Source: Gracilibacillus oryzae
Lineage (GTDB): Bacteria > Bacillota > Bacilli > Bacillales > Amphibacillaceae
Direction: 5' to 3'
Assembly (NCBI RefSeq): GCF_009498735.1
Contig: NZ_ML762424.1
Location: 330,441-394,440, forward strand
DNA length: 64,000 nt
Shown here: positions 44,611 through 55,028 of the stretch, piece by piece
Position numbering within the stretch: the first letter of the stretch is position 1
Layout of the letters: each line of letters opens with the position of its first letter
Translations under genes and position numbers: made by a program
Notes under the pieces: generated by a model
Database searches by the model: none
Seen by the model: the letters and a program-made list of their open reading frames with translations, nothing else
Told to the model about the DNA's origin: nothing

Positions 44611-45561
44611 TTAATGTTCATGATTATGCGTATGGGATGATGAATCCTCATCATTTTGACACATTAGCGAATCATCGTGTGGATGTTCTTTACTTTCCAT
44701 TTGAATTGTTACATGACCAATACCTTTATGCTCTAATTCGTGTTCTATTGTTCGTAATAGTTCTTGACACTCATTAACGGATAAATCACCATCTACTACC
44801 GCATGACAGGAAAGAGCATTTTGTCCACTTGTTATACTCCATACATGCAGGTCATGTATACTAATAATACCTTTAGTTTTTTCCATAGAATTTATAATAT
44901 CATCCAATTCTACATTTTTTGGCGTACCTTCCATCAATACGTGAATAGCGTCTTTTGTAACTCTCCAACCACTTATTAATACAAGTATAGCCACAATTAC
45001 ACTCGCTAGTGGATCGGCCCAACCCCAGTTAAAAAATATAATTGATAATGACGCTACAATTGCACCAACGGAACCAAGTAAATCACCTAATACATGGAGA
45101 AAAGCGGCTCTTAAATTTAGATTCTCTTCTGTATCACCCTTCATAAGCATCCATGCAACAATAACATTTACTAGCAAGCCGATGGAAGCGATAATTAACA
45201 TTCCAGTTGAGGCTACCTCAGGTGGATTTGAAAACCGTTGGAAAGCCTCATAGAAAATGTAAATTGAAATTAATATAAGAGTGACCCCGTTAAATACAGC
45301 AGCCAGTATTTCAAAACGTTTATATCCATAAGTCTTACTATAGCTAGCCACCTTTTCTCCTAATGTAAAGGCTAACAACCCAACTCCTAATGATATAGAA
45401 TCACTTAACATATGTCCTGCATCTGATAAGAGAGCAAGACTGTTGGTTAGGAACCCTCCAATAGCTTCGACAATCATATACCCAGTAATAATAATAAAAC
45501 TAATCATCAACGCTTTTTTGTTTGCACCATGCGTATGGTCATGCCCATGATCGTGTCCCAT
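44611..45561 (-). CDS. czcD: CDF-family zinc/cadmium exporter CzcD
   Basis: 316 residues: His-rich N-terminus (GHDHGHDHTHG), six transmembrane helices with the metal sites LLSDAGHMLSDS (helix 2) and HVLGDLLGSVGA (helix 5), and a C-terminal ferredoxin-like domain plus a His-rich tail (SSSHTHNHEH). Exchanges cytoplasmic Zn/Cd/Co for protons. ATG at 45561 follows AGGAGG. Downstream of czrA with an own operator-like ATATGTTCATAT at 45601-45612. Confidence 0.94.
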   Translation of the reverse strand: MGHDHGHDHTHGANKKALMISFIIITGYMIVEAIGGFLTNSLALLSDAGHMLSDSISLGVGLLAFTLGEKVASYSKTYGYKRFEILAAVFNGVTLILISIYIFYEAFQRFSNPPEVASTGMLIIASIGLLVNVIVAWMLMKGDTEENLNLRAAFLHVLGDLLGSVGAIVASLSIIFFNWGWADPLASVIVAILVLISGWRVTKDAIHVLMEGTPKNVELDDIINSMEKTKGIISIHDLHVWSITSGQNALSCHAVVDGDLSVNECQELLRTIEHELEHKGIGHVTIQMESKEHPHDDSLMCQNDEDSSSHTHNHEH

Positions 45562-45600
45562 TTTTGTAATACCTCCTATAAATTATTTATATATATTCGC

Positions 45601-45612
45601 ATATGTTCATAT
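45601..45612. promoter_or_regulatory. Putative CzrA site upstream of czcD
   Basis: ATATGTTCATAT, 12-base palindrome-like, differing at one base from the 46111 copy and close to the ATGAACA-type CzrA half-sites known from staphylococci and Bacillus. Confidence 0.5.
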
Positions 45613-45663
45613 AATAATATTAATGATGTAGGTTATTATTCATAGTTAAAAGTGTTTAAAATA

Positions 45664-45993
45664 TTAACTATGACAAGCATGGTCAATCGTCTGCTTTAAC
45701 ATATGCATTACATGCTCATCATCATGAGAATAATATAATGTTGTTCCTTCTCTACGATATTTTACTAACCGAAGATTTTTCAGAAACCGTAATTGATGAG
45801 AAACAGTTGATTGTCTGAGCTGTAAATTCTCTGCTATCCCATTTACGGGGTATTCTTTATGAAAAAGTAAATGAAGAATTCGAATTCTGGTTGGATCACT
45901 TAATGCTTTGAATGTCTGTGATACTACAAATAATGTTTCCTCATCCAATTCTTTATCATTTTCTTTTCCCACATTTTCTTTGTGTTCTTCCAT
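45664..45993 (-). CDS. czrA: Zinc-responsive ArsR-family repressor CzrA
   Basis: 109 residues. The helix-5 zinc site is exact: Asp-x-His in DDEHVMH followed after ten residues by His-x-x-His in DHACH, the D84/H86/H97/H100 pattern of CzrA. DNA-binding helix [17 protein letters not shown]. Represses zinc exporters until zinc binds. It lies between czcD (same strand, downstream) and the divergent ZIP gene, with candidate sites on both sides. Confidence 0.93.
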   Translation of the reverse strand: MEEHKENVGKENDKELDEETLFVVSQTFKALSDPTRIRILHLLFHKEYPVNGIAENLQLRQSTVSHQLRFLKNLRLVKYRREGTTLYYSHDDEHVMHMLKQTIDHACHS

Positions 45994-46110
45994 TAATTTT
46001 CCCTCGCTTTTTAATTCTAATTCAAAATTTTATGTATAGCATACAACCTAACAGATCTTATATTCAGAAGAGTTCAAATAATATTCATTTGTATATCTGC
46101 ATATATTAAC

Positions 46111-46122
46111 ATATGCTCATAT
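46111..46122. promoter_or_regulatory. Putative CzrA site in the czrA/ZIP divergent region
   Basis: ATATGCTCATAT, flanked by further CATATATTAACATATG repeats (46100-46114). Lies 120 bp from each start. Confidence 0.5.
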
Positions 46123-46241
46123 TATATAAATATCAATTGTCATTGTCAAACAACAAATATATATTGATTTATACATGTATTATATTTGATTGTCACTAGT
46201 AATATAAAATTAACACAGTCTTTTTTATGAGGAGCGATTTA

Positions 46242-46967
46242 ATGAGTGCAGCATGGATGATTGGGGCGTTCGCTTCAGCTATTGGAATTGGTGTTGGCGG
46301 TGGACTAGCATGGATAATGAAAGGTGTTCAACGTGGTTTTAATTTTATTTATTCACTGTGTACAGGGCTGATAATGGGACTTTTATTTCTTGAAATGATA
46401 CCAGAAAGCATTAAATTAGGCGGATGGGTCGTGTTAGTATTCGGTATAATAGTTGGGTTGTTACTTTTTATATATATACATCGATTAATGGGTAAAATTA
46501 CGATTATTACCGACAGTCATCAAAAAGATATCTTTGTGCGTTCTGGTGTACTTTTAACAATTAGTATTGCGATTCACAACTTCCCTGTTGGCATTGCACT
46601 TGGACCTACAATAGGTACAGACATTGGAAATTTGATGTTAACAACACTTGTATTACATAACATACCAGAAGGAATTATTGTTTTCACACCACTGTTTTTA
46701 GCCGGATTTGGTTTCCTTACTTGGATTTTATTCACAACAATTATTGCGATCCCTATTGCATTAGGGGCGTTATTAGGACAATTTTTTGATATCGGAATGC
46801 CATTATCACTTGCGTTCATGATTAACCTTGCCATTGCTGTGATTTTTATGGTTGCAATAAAAGAGATTTTTGGAGAGGCAGTTAAGAATTCATCTGCATT
46901 ATATTGCTCAATTATTGGGGCATTTGGATTTGGGATTATCTATTTGTATTTAACTTTTATGACTTAA
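46242..46967 (+). CDS. ZIP-family (GufA/ZupT-like) metal transporter
   Basis: 241 residues, eight transmembrane helices, with metal-site helices ISIAIHNFPVGIALG (helix 4) and LVLHNIPEGIIVF (helix 5) that define ZIP permeases. Intact, unlike the ZIP gene at 33304-34060. Start ATG at 46242 is fixed by GAGGAG; the ATG at 46227 is part of that site. Divergent from czrA and sharing its intergenic operator, which would make it zinc-induced. That is odd for an importer and hints at a different substrate or direction. Confidence 0.88.
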   Translation: MSAAWMIGAFASAIGIGVGGGLAWIMKGVQRGFNFIYSLCTGLIMGLLFLEMIPESIKLGGWVVLVFGIIVGLLLFIYIHRLMGKITIITDSHQKDIFVRSGVLLTISIAIHNFPVGIALGPTIGTDIGNLMLTTLVLHNIPEGIIVFTPLFLAGFGFLTWILFTTIIAIPIALGALLGQFFDIGMPLSLAFMINLAIAVIFMVAIKEIFGEAVKNSSALYCSIIGAFGFGIIYLYLTFMT

Positions 46968-47247
46968 ACTCTAAGGTCAGCAAATGATTTAGACATAAAC
47001 AAGATATTCAATGAAACGATAATTGTAATAAATAATATGACTTTCTTCATGTATTAACACCTACCTGCTATGTAGATAATTTAGTGACTTCCCTGTTACA
47101 GTTTAAATTATTTTTATAAAGAAATTATAACTTTTCATTAGATGTAAAAAATATTTATTATTGTTAGTTGTTTGTAACAAGCAGAAATAGGAATACATCT
47201 TTACTTTGGATTACATACATATCAAATTGATAAAATTTTTTGATAAA
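46968..47247. other. Non-coding stretch after the ZIP gene
   Basis: About 280 AT-rich bases (to the hairpin at 47254). No ORF with a ribosome site and no RNA gene recognised. Confidence 0.5.
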
Positions 47248-47253
47248 AATGTA

Positions 47254-47297
47254 TATGAGCACATTATTCCTGAAAAAAAGTGAATAATGTGCTCATA
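47254..47297. terminator. Perfect 16-bp hairpin
   Basis: TATGAGCACATTATTC / GAATAATGTGCTCATA with a 12-base loop; on the minus strand followed by TACATTTTTATC. Probable terminator of the 47366 gene, unusually long stem. Confidence 0.7.
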
Positions 47298-47365
47298 CAT
47301 AAATTTCTTTCATTTAAATATTTTAATAGAAACATATTTTACAAGTGATACTAATGTAATTCTAA

Positions 47366-47629
47366 CTATCCATTTAGTTCCAACAGAAGACATTCAATAT
47401 CTTTTCTCTTAACTAAGACAAGCACATCCGACTCAAATTTAACAATTATATGGTTAGGAGTAATTTTGTTAATTACTCCTACTCTAGAACATTGCTCATA
47501 AACTTTACTATGTGAATAACTTTCTTTAATTAATGCTTTATATCCTACATGCACTTCCTTTAAATTAAAACTTCTCACCTTTATTAGCAGCTTGTCTCTT
47601 TCTTTAATGTAAAGACTTTTGTTTTCCAT
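47366..47629 (-). CDS. Small basic protein of unknown function
   Basis: 87 residues, Lys/Ser-rich, probably beta-rich (SRVGVINKITPNHIIVKFESDVLVLVKRKDI), reminiscent of SH3-like or KOW-like barrels found in small RNA/DNA-binding proteins, but no family is recognised. ATG at 47629 follows GAGGTGAGA. Belongs to the set of unknown genes near the recombinase. Confidence 0.6.
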   Translation of the reverse strand: MENKSLYIKERDKLLIKVRSFNLKEVHVGYKALIKESYSHSKVYEQCSRVGVINKITPNHIIVKFESDVLVLVKRKDIECLLLELNG

Positions 47630-47731
47630 TATTGAATCTCACCTCAAATGAATATGTTCAATATTTAGGCCCTTATCCTATATTATTACTTAATTATCAA
47701 ATGAATTATCTGGTCACGCTAAACAATTCTT

Positions 47732-48322
47732 TTAAGATCCTTCTTTGGCAAAACTGAAATCTCCAAACAAATAGTCTACAATATTTTTATTTAAATCCCT
47801 TAACTCTTTTATATCAAAACAATCTTGATTACTCATCGTTATACAACTATGAAACAGTGAGATTATTTCTGCAAATGTATCTTTTTTATTTGCAATTTCT
47901 TCTTCCGTTAGGTCTTCAAATGACCTCCCAGTTCTTGATAGTGTCATATAAGTTAATAATCCAAATAGTATTGGTTCTAGATTATCTTCATTAGGTATTT
48001 GTGTATTATGCCGATCCTCAAAATGGTCTTTAATTTTTTTTGATGAGTATTGAAAAAACTCTTCTAGGAAGTTAAAGTCCCATGTATCCAATACATACCC
48101 CGAATTTCCTACGATATAATCAACTGAGGTATTAAAGAATTTTGCATGTTGAACGATTTCTTCCAAGGTTGGTCTTTCTGCATTGCTTAAATATTTTTGC
48201 AGAGTCAATCGGTTAAAACCCAAATCCTCTAACAGAATATCTCCAGAAATATTAAAACCATTAATTTCTAACAAATGCTGTAGTTGATTTCCTATCATTA
48301 CTTTTGATACTTCGCTATTCAT
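47732..48322 (-). CDS. Xre/Cro-like HTH regulator with C-terminal domain
   Basis: 196 residues. The N-terminal 70 residues look like a helix-turn-helix domain of the Xre type (GNQLQHLLEIN, RLTLQKYLSNAERPTLEEIVQHAKFFNTSVDYIVGN); the ending FNTSVDYIVG is a common Xre hallmark. The remaining ~120 residues are helical and acidic, of unknown family. ATG at 48322 follows AAAGGGCGGG. Its place 1 kb from the recombinase makes it a candidate regulator of element transfer or excision. Confidence 0.75.
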   Translation of the reverse strand: MNSEVSKVMIGNQLQHLLEINGFNISGDILLEDLGFNRLTLQKYLSNAERPTLEEIVQHAKFFNTSVDYIVGNSGYVLDTWDFNFLEEFFQYSSKKIKDHFEDRHNTQIPNEDNLEPILFGLLTYMTLSRTGRSFEDLTEEEIANKKDTFAEIISLFHSCITMSNQDCFDIKELRDLNKNIVDYLFGDFSFAKEGS

Positions 48323-48436
48323 TTATATCCCGCCCTTTCACGTTTGTATCTCTCTTGTAATTATAAGGGGTCCTAATCAAGTATTTATAAAAATGAGACA
48401 CCCCCTTTGATGTTGTGGTAGATGTTTTAAAACCCG

Positions 48437-48949
48437 TTAACGAAGCATAAAATATCCCAGTATCAAAGAAATTGGGATACTAAACACCATAACCCTACCC
48501 TGCCAAGTAATCCCTTTGTCAAGTTCACTTTCTTTATAATCATTTTTTGCTAAAATATAGCCCCTCAGAATACAGAACCAAAAAAATCCTCCAGCCAACA
48601 AAAACAATAAATTATATACACTAAGAATAAAATTGTCTGTTAAAACAAGAATGACAAGACTTAATACAATATAGGCAATAAATTTGCCAGCAAAAGCCCT
48701 GATGACAATATACTTGGGGATGCACTCCTCTAATTCCTCTTCTTTTATTGGATAAATATTCAAAATCACATTGAATATCAACCCACCCGAAAACAATATC
48801 CCTAAAGAAAAAATATAATAATCTATAGCTGGTATACTGTAATGTAACCACATCATGGGTAAATAAATAGTTGTAAAAATTCCTGAGTAGTAAATCATTA
48901 AACCTAACAAAGCCAACTTATGCCATAGTGAGTCAATCACTTTCCCCAC
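48437..48949 (-). CDS. Polytopic membrane protein of unknown function
   Basis: 170 residues, five predicted transmembrane helices (about 10-30, 40-62, 85-105, 108-128, 148-168). No motif recognised. GTG at 48949 has GGAGG nine bases upstream and is preferred over GTG at 48955, which is only three bases away. Transcribed away from the recombinase gene. Confidence 0.6.
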   Translation of the reverse strand: MGKVIDSLWHKLALLGLMIYYSGIFTTIYLPMMWLHYSIPAIDYYIFSLGILFSGGLIFNVILNIYPIKEEELEECIPKYIVIRAFAGKFIAYIVLSLVILVLTDNFILSVYNLLFLLAGGFFWFCILRGYILAKNDYKESELDKGITWQGRVMVFSIPISLILGYFMLR

Positions 48950-49375
48950 GTCCACCCACCTCCGTTTTATTTAAAACTATTTTAACGCGTTTTCTCTAAT
49001 TTCTCCGCCAATAATATAAAAGAAGTTAAGACCCGTATCATTTTGAGTTTCATATTCTTTAATTTACGACATCCTTGGGTAGAAGAATAACTATTGACAA
49101 TCAAAATTTGCCATTCTAAATTTCGTCCAATTATCAAACTGGTAAATACGACTAATTCATTCTTTATCAAATTAGGAAAAAGGTAGTATAATTGTTTTAT
49201 CTGAAGTGTCTTCTTCGTACAAAAATTTTGTGCAAAAGACAAGGACAAAGTATTATAAAAAAGAAGCCTTGTAATCTTAATTAATTTTATACAAAGGTAA
49301 ATACATATTTAAGGTTATAACTCTTAATACAGAAGGGTTTTTACCCAAATTAATGGTGGAAATGGAGGTTATATA

Positions 49376-51313
49376 ATGAAACTAGGTGCCGCTTATATAC
49401 GAACAAGTGTAGATAAAACTGGAAACAAAATTAGTCCACAACAGCAATATAATGCAATTAAGGGCTTTGCAGATAACAACTCTATTACACTTGTTAATGA
49501 GGGTTATTACGATGAAGATGTTTCTAGTGAAAACTTTGAAGACCGTCCTGCTTTCCAACAACTGTTAGAAGATATTGATAAGTACAATATTAAGTACATT
49601 ATATTTTATGATAGCAGTCGTTACACTCGTGTGGTTAAGGATTTTATAAATATGACCACCAACTTACAGGAAAAAGGCGTTAAAATCTTCTTAGCAAATA
49701 GTGGCAAGGAAGTAAATCTCCTTGACTGGAACAATAACACAATGATGGATTTAATCCAGTCAATTTTTGACCAAAATATGCGTGAAGATGTGAGAAAGAA
49801 GGTGAAAGCCAATATAAATGAACTTGTAGATATGGGTTGCTATATAGGAGGGCCCATTCCGATTGGGCTTTCAATAGAAGAAGTAGAAATTAATGAAAGA
49901 AAAAGAAAAAGGTATTGTTTAGGGGATACAAAAGAAATTGAGTTGGTTAAAAATATTTTTAAATGGTATTTAGAAGATGATAAAAGCCTAAGTGAAATAG
50001 TACGTTTAGCAGATGAGCAATATGCCGATATTTTAAATGAAAATGATATAAAAAAATACCGTAAAAATGGGACTGAGAACCATTATAACGGAGTGTACTT
50101 TAACAGTAAGAAAATCTGGAGAATACTTAGAAATCCATCTTACACAGGTTATATGGTAAAGAACAGAAGAGAAAGAATAACTAAAAAGAAAAGAAAAGAT
50201 AATCCGATGGAAGAATGGTATTGGAGTAAAAATTTTAGAGAAGGAAAAGAACCTGATTTCACTCCAATTGTTTCATTTGAAACATGGGAGAAGGTTCAAC
50301 AAAAAATGCAAGCAAGAAAGCCTAAACAAGAGCACTATGATCCTCAAAGAGAAAATAGCCCCTATCTATTATCTAGCATGTTAAAGTGTAATGAATGCGG
50401 AAGGGCTATGAATGGTACTTATACAATGGGAAAAACAAAAAAAGATGGTACACGCTCAAAGTTTTATTACTATAAATGTGATGTAGCTATAAAAAGTAAA
50501 GGTCAAAACTGTAGTAATAAGAAAATGGTACGTTGTGAAAAGGTTGATAATATAGTTCTTGACATATTTGGTAATGCAACTGTACTGCTTAATGTATTAA
50601 AGACGTTATATAATTATCAAAAGGATGCATTAGAAAACAATACTGCATATCTCGAAAAAATTAATGAACTTGAAAACAAAATAAAAAAAGCGGAAATTGC
50701 AGAGCAGAATGTTATATCAAGTATTGGCGAGGTAACCGATCCAGATTTTAAGATGAAATTAATAAGTCAAGGTGAGGAATTATCAAAACAAATTAGACAA
50801 TTAAGAAAGCAGAAAAATGAATTAAATGATGAACAAGAAGAACAAAATATGAAAAAAGTTGAATTGCAGGAAGTCGTAGGGTTATTACTTCAGCCTGAAA
50901 CCCTTTATAAAAATCAAACAACTAAGCAAGTAAGAAATTATTTAAAACATGTGATAGAATCAATTGAGTATAAGCCAAATAAGGAAATTGTAATGAATTT
51001 AAAGTTTGCGAAGAAGTCAATGAGCATCGCCACCGTACCTACTGAAAAGTTTAAAGAATTAAAACAAGAAATAAAAACGGAAAAAGGAAGAGTTAGTAAA
51101 AAGAAAGTAAAAGAACAAAATCAAATAGTCCTATTTAGTCTTTTAGCTACCTTATGGGATAAAGATCCCAACAAAATTGGAAAAGATGAGGCTAGTATAA
51201 TAAACTTTATAATAGAGGCTTTAGATGAATTTAATGGGACGAATGAGGAATTTGCATACCCAAAGTATAGTGGTACGGTGGCACACGGGGGTTCATTCGT
51301 CCCTTCTGTCTGA
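49376..51313 (+). CDS. Large serine recombinase (integrase) of the island
   Basis: 645 residues. Resolvase domain 1-150 with nucleophile Ser11 (AAYIRTSVDK) and FYDSSRYTR; recombinase domain ~165-300 (LRNPSYTGYMVKNRRE); zinc ribbon MLKCNECGRAMN...YYYKCDVA...GQNCSNKK (~337-385); coiled coil ~415-500 (KINELENKIKKAEIAEQN, LSKQIRQLRKQKNELNDEQ); C-terminal domain to 645. Integrates DNA between short attB and attP sites. ATG at 49376 follows GGAGG. The last codons (about from 51277 on) are formed by the trpS T-box and the TGA stop lies in the terminator loop, so the protein C-terminus depends on integration. Confidence 0.95.
   Translation: MKLGAAYIRTSVDKTGNKISPQQQYNAIKGFADNNSITLVNEGYYDEDVSSENFEDRPAFQQLLEDIDKYNIKYIIFYDSSRYTRVVKDFINMTTNLQEKGVKIFLANSGKEVNLLDWNNNTMMDLIQSIFDQNMREDVRKKVKANINELVDMGCYIGGPIPIGLSIEEVEINERKRKRYCLGDTKEIELVKNIFKWYLEDDKSLSEIVRLADEQYADILNENDIKKYRKNGTENHYNGVYFNSKKIWRILRNPSYTGYMVKNRRERITKKKRKDNPMEEWYWSKNFREGKEPDFTPIVSFETWEKVQQKMQARKPKQEHYDPQRENSPYLLSSMLKCNECGRAMNGTYTMGKTKKDGTRSKFYYYKCDVAIKSKGQNCSNKKMVRCEKVDNIVLDIFGNATVLLNVLKTLYNYQKDALENNTAYLEKINELENKIKKAEIAEQNVISSIGEVTDPDFKMKLISQGEELSKQIRQLRKQKNELNDEQEEQNMKKVELQEVVGLLLQPETLYKNQTTKQVRNYLKHVIESIEYKPNKEIVMNLKFAKKSMSIATVPTEKFKELKQEIKTEKGRVSKKKVKEQNQIVLFSLLATLWDKDPNKIGKDEASIINFIIEALDEFNGTNEEFAYPKYSGTVAHGGSFVPSV
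51262..51300. other. Probable attachment junction (attR-like) inside the trpS T-box
   Basis: To the right, GGTGGCAC (51277-51284) and the terminator are typical T-box leader DNA. To the left, the sequence is recombinase coding sequence and the bases that should pair with TCCCTT in a T-box antiterminator (AAGGG expected) read GTACGG. The crossover is therefore placed near 51275-51280. The exact core and the other attachment site cannot be read without the left end. Confidence 0.6.
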
Positions 51314-51333
51314 AGGGAGAATGGGCCTTTTTT
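51277..51333 (+). promoter_or_regulatory. Truncated trpS T-box: T-box sequence plus terminator
   Basis: GGTGGCAC holds UGGC, able to pair with the GCCA end of tRNA-Trp. Then GGTTCATTC-G-TCCCTT / AAGGGA-GAATGGGCC forms a long hairpin (51290-51327) followed by TTTTTT (51328-51333), the T-box terminator. Specifier stem I and the upstream leader are missing at this position; they would be at the island's other end. T-box control of trpS is therefore broken here. Confidence 0.8.
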
Positions 51334-51352
51334 GTATTTAATAATTTTATGA

Positions 51353-52354
<1,002 letters not shown>

Positions 52355-52376
52355 TATGGAAACTAAATGAAATAAT

Positions 52377-52405
52377 AAAAAGAGCATTTATTGAATGCTC
52401 TTTTT
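52377..52405. terminator. Intrinsic terminator of trpS
   Basis: AAAAAGAGCATT / AATGCTCTTTTT stem. Confidence 0.9.
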
Positions 52406-52456
52406 GATTTCGAACAGCCTTTACAGCAGCAGACACCCCCACTGACCAGAGTCCCT

Positions 52457-53248
52457 TTATTTTACAGACTTTGTTGTCATATTGTTTTGTTCTTCTTCCA
52501 GTATGTTTTCATAAAAGGCTTGCCCTTTCATTATTTGCCTGCAGAAGTTTTCATGTTTGTTCGACCATCCTGTTACTAAATCATTGTACAAATGCTCCCA
52601 TGCTTGATTAAAATTCATTCTTTTTATTACAGAATAATTCTCAGGCTGCCATTCTGTAAGCCAATATCTGATTTCCTCAAGACATTGGGAAACTTGGAGC
52701 TGGTCCAGAGCGATCATGAGCAGCTGCTTTAATTGCCGTTCTCTTCTTGTCAGACCTGTCATAGATTCAGGAGGCAGTGAAAGGATATGGAATTCCTTTT
52801 CCTCTACATTATCAATATGATATGTTTTTGCTTCTCTTCCTTCAATTAACTCTAATACAAGCCTTTCCTGTCTTGGGATTAAGCGACTTTTCCTTATTGG
52901 TATTTGATACCCCATCGTATCAAAAGCAATAATAGCCTGACCATCTGTCACTATACATGCATATTCTAATACTTTTCTGTCTTGGTTTTTCCGTGTATAT
53001 GCACGCTTATAAATCTGGTCTAATATTTCCCGTGGTATGTCATGTAAGTCGTTCTCAATCGTATGAAAGGTTTTTTCATCAATATAAAGTACAGGGACTT
53101 GATCTAATATTTCAATACCATCAGAAGTCCGCCATTCGTGAAAAGAACAGATGTTATAACCATTCTCCTCGCCTTCAAACCAATTCACCCATACATCATG
53201 TAAATATAACATATGACAAACCCTCACTTTACGCTTTTTTCTTATCAA
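52457..53248 (-). CDS. yjbA: YjbA-family (DUF3603) protein
   Basis: About 263 residues, soluble, Trp- and Glu-rich, with LYLHDVWVNWFEGEENGYNICSFHEW near the start and LIPRQERLVLELIEG in the middle. In B. subtilis yjbA is next to trpS, and the same neighbour order here supports the call. The likely start is the ATG at 53212 (MLYLHDVW) or the upstream codon at 53248; no strong ribosome site separates them. Function unknown. Convergent with trpS. Confidence 0.8.
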   Translation of the reverse strand: MIRKKRKVRVCHMLYLHDVWVNWFEGEENGYNICSFHEWRTSDGIEILDQVPVLYIDEKTFHTIENDLHDIPREILDQIYKRAYTRKNQDRKVLEYACIVTDGQAIIAFDTMGYQIPIRKSRLIPRQERLVLELIEGREAKTYHIDNVEEKEFHILSLPPESMTGLTRRERQLKQLLMIALDQLQVSQCLEEIRYWLTEWQPENYSVIKRMNFNQAWEHLYNDLVTGWSNKHENFCRQIMKGQAFYENILEEEQNNMTTKSVK

Positions 53249-53289
53249 ACAGTATGACCAAATGAGGAAAATTTATTCTTTTGCTGTTA

Positions 53290-53502
53290 TTATTTAACAG
53301 ACATGACTGATAATTTATTTAAGGCAAACCCCATCATGATTAAGCCTGCTATAAAGAAATAGCATTCTATTTTAGTTTGGATAATGGATAAGTAATCAAG
53401 AAAAGTGAGACCTGCTGGGATAAAATTCAAGTATAAAATAATCGACATACCACCTGAAATAGCAAACCCAAATCCTAGTAAAAAAAATAATGCATAGATC
53501 AA
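53290..53502 (-). CDS. Small two-helix membrane protein
   Basis: 70 residues with two hydrophobic helices (~1-25, ~47-65) and a short loop (NFIPAGLTFLDYLSIIQTKIE). ATG/near-start at 53502 follows AGGTG. Conserved-looking small membrane protein between yjbA and fabF; no function known to me. Confidence 0.6.
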   Translation of the reverse strand: MIYALFFLLGFGFAISGGMSIILYLNFIPAGLTFLDYLSIIQTKIECYFFIAGLIMMGFALNKLSVMSVK

Positions 53503-53698
53503 CTTTATTCACCTGCTTGTCCTTAACTTTCTACTATGTATATGTACAAGCATTATTTGATAGAATGAAAAATTGTCGCTTGAATTGACACTAGTGTGCT
53601 AGTTAGGCACTGGTAATACGTAAAATTTATGTCTAACTATATTCTGTGTCTCCTTTTGATAATGGAAAGCTACTCTATTTATAAGATATGAACAATTA

Positions 53699-53734
53699 AA
53701 AAAAGCCCAAACTTTTCACAAAGTTTGGGCTTCC
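53699..53734 (-). terminator. Intrinsic terminator of fabH-fabF
   Basis: AAGCCCAAACTTT / AAAGTTTGGGCTT 13-bp stem with TTTTTT on the minus strand. Confidence 0.92.
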
Positions 53735-53754
53735 GCTCGTTTCATCATGTAATA

Positions 53755-54996
53755 TTATGCTTGGAACTTTCTAAATATCAAAGTTACGTTATGTCCGCCA
53801 AATCCAAGTGAATTGCTTAGTGTCACGTTAATTTCCTTTTGCTTCGCTTCATTCGGTACATAATTTAAATCACATGCAGGATCCGGTGTTTCATAATTGA
53901 TGGTTGGTGGTGCAATACTATCTTCAATTGCCTTCACACAGGCAATTGCTTCTACCGCTCCTGCTGCTCCGAGCAAGTGGCCAGTCATCGACTTAGTTGA
54001 AGATACGTCTAATTGATAAGCATGGTCACCAAATACTGATTTGATTGCTTGTGTTTCAAATGAATCATTATATTCTGTACTTGTACCATGTGCATTAATA
54101 TAATCAATATCTTCTAAGGCAACTCCTGCATCTTCAATCGCTTGTTTCATTGCACGGCCTGCACCTTCTCCTTCTGGAGCTGGTGAGGTAATATGGTAAG
54201 CATCCCCAGAGGCACCATAGCCGATAATTTCCGCATAAATTTTCGCCCCGCGTTTTTGGGCAGATTCCAATGTTTCCAAAATTAAAATACCTGCACCTTC
54301 ACCCATTACAAATCCGTCACGATTCTTATCAAATGGACGGCTTGCAGTTTTTGGATCATCATTAAAAGATAAGGCCTTTGCTGTAGAGAATCCGGCAAAT
54401 GACATTGGCGTTAATGGTGCTTCCGCTCCTCCAGTAATCATAAATTCAGCATCGCCACGCTCAATTACTTTGTAAGCATCCCCGATCGAGTTCGCTCCAG
54501 ATGCACAAGCAGTTACTGAACAGTTATTAATCCCTTTTGCACCTAACTGAATCGACACTTGCCCTGCAGCCATGTCAGGAATAAGCATCGGGACGAAGAA
54601 TGGACTTACCCGTTTATAACCTTTATCAACAAAGCGTCTGAACTGTTCATCATATGTCGCCATTCCACCGATTCCAGAACCAATCCAGACACCAACTTTT
54701 GGTGCAATCTCATCGGTAATCTCCAACTTTGCATCCTCTACTGCCATTTTGGCAGCAGCAACTGCATATTGTGTGAAAAGATCCATTCTTTTCGATTCTT
54801 TTTTCTCCATATATGCTGTCGGATCAAAGTCCTTTACTTCTCCTGCAACTTTTGCAGGAAATTCATCCTTATTCACTTTTGTGACATAATCAATTCCTGA
54901 TTGTCCAGTTTTTAATTTATCCCAAAATGTATCTACGTCATTTCCAAGTGGTGTGATTGCTCCCAATCCTGTTATAACTACTCTATTTTTAGTCAT
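53755..54996 (-). CDS. fabF: Beta-ketoacyl-ACP synthase II (FabF)
   Basis: 413 residues, thiolase fold, condensing malonyl-ACP with acyl-ACP in fatty acid elongation. Active-site Cys in [15 protein letters not shown] (~164), His in [11 protein letters not shown] (~303) and His in [15 protein letters not shown] (~340). ATG at 54996 follows GAAGGAGG. Second gene of fabH-fabF, 32 bp after fabH; probably under FapR control through the site at 55999-56017. Confidence 0.97.
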   Translation of the reverse strand: MTKNRVVITGLGAITPLGNDVDTFWDKLKTGQSGIDYVTKVNKDEFPAKVAGEVKDFDPTAYMEKKESKRMDLFTQYAVAAAKMAVEDAKLEITDEIAPKVGVWIGSGIGGMATYDEQFRRFVDKGYKRVSPFFVPMLIPDMAAGQVSIQLGAKGINNCSVTACASGANSIGDAYKVIERGDAEFMITGGAEAPLTPMSFAGFSTAKALSFNDDPKTASRPFDKNRDGFVMGEGAGILILETLESAQKRGAKIYAEIIGYGASGDAYHITSPAPEGEGAGRAMKQAIEDAGVALEDIDYINAHGTSTEYNDSFETQAIKSVFGDHAYQLDVSSTKSMTGHLLGAAGAVEAIACVKAIEDSIAPPTINYETPDPACDLNYVPNEAKQKEINVTLSNSLGFGGHNVTLIFRKFQA

Positions 54997-55028
54997 GCCC
55001 TTCTTCCTCCTTCATTCTGTATTTAATT

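Larger units (their letters stand above)
1..51280. mobile_element. Integrated metal-resistance island (right part; left end outside window)
   Basis: The span holds dense copper, arsenic, cadmium and zinc resistance modules, duplicated cytochrome c maturation genes, several broken genes and a large serine recombinase at its right edge, and it stops exactly where a conserved chromosomal block begins (trpS, yjbA, fabF, fabH). The recombinase reads out into the trpS T-box, which I take as the attachment junction. No relaxase, type IV secretion, replication or phage structural gene is seen, so whether it is a conjugative element, a phage-derived island or a cassette like SCC is open. The left boundary and the partner attachment site are not in this window. 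Confidence 0.75.

Noticed and set aside
48982-49248. 88-codon minus-strand ORF near the recombinase
   Set aside because: Starts at TTG without a ribosome site, composition is erratic and no domain is visible; could be a relic, but there is no support.
1-51280. Insertion sequences or transposase genes
   Set aside because: No transposase-like protein is coded; the only recombinase is the large serine enzyme.
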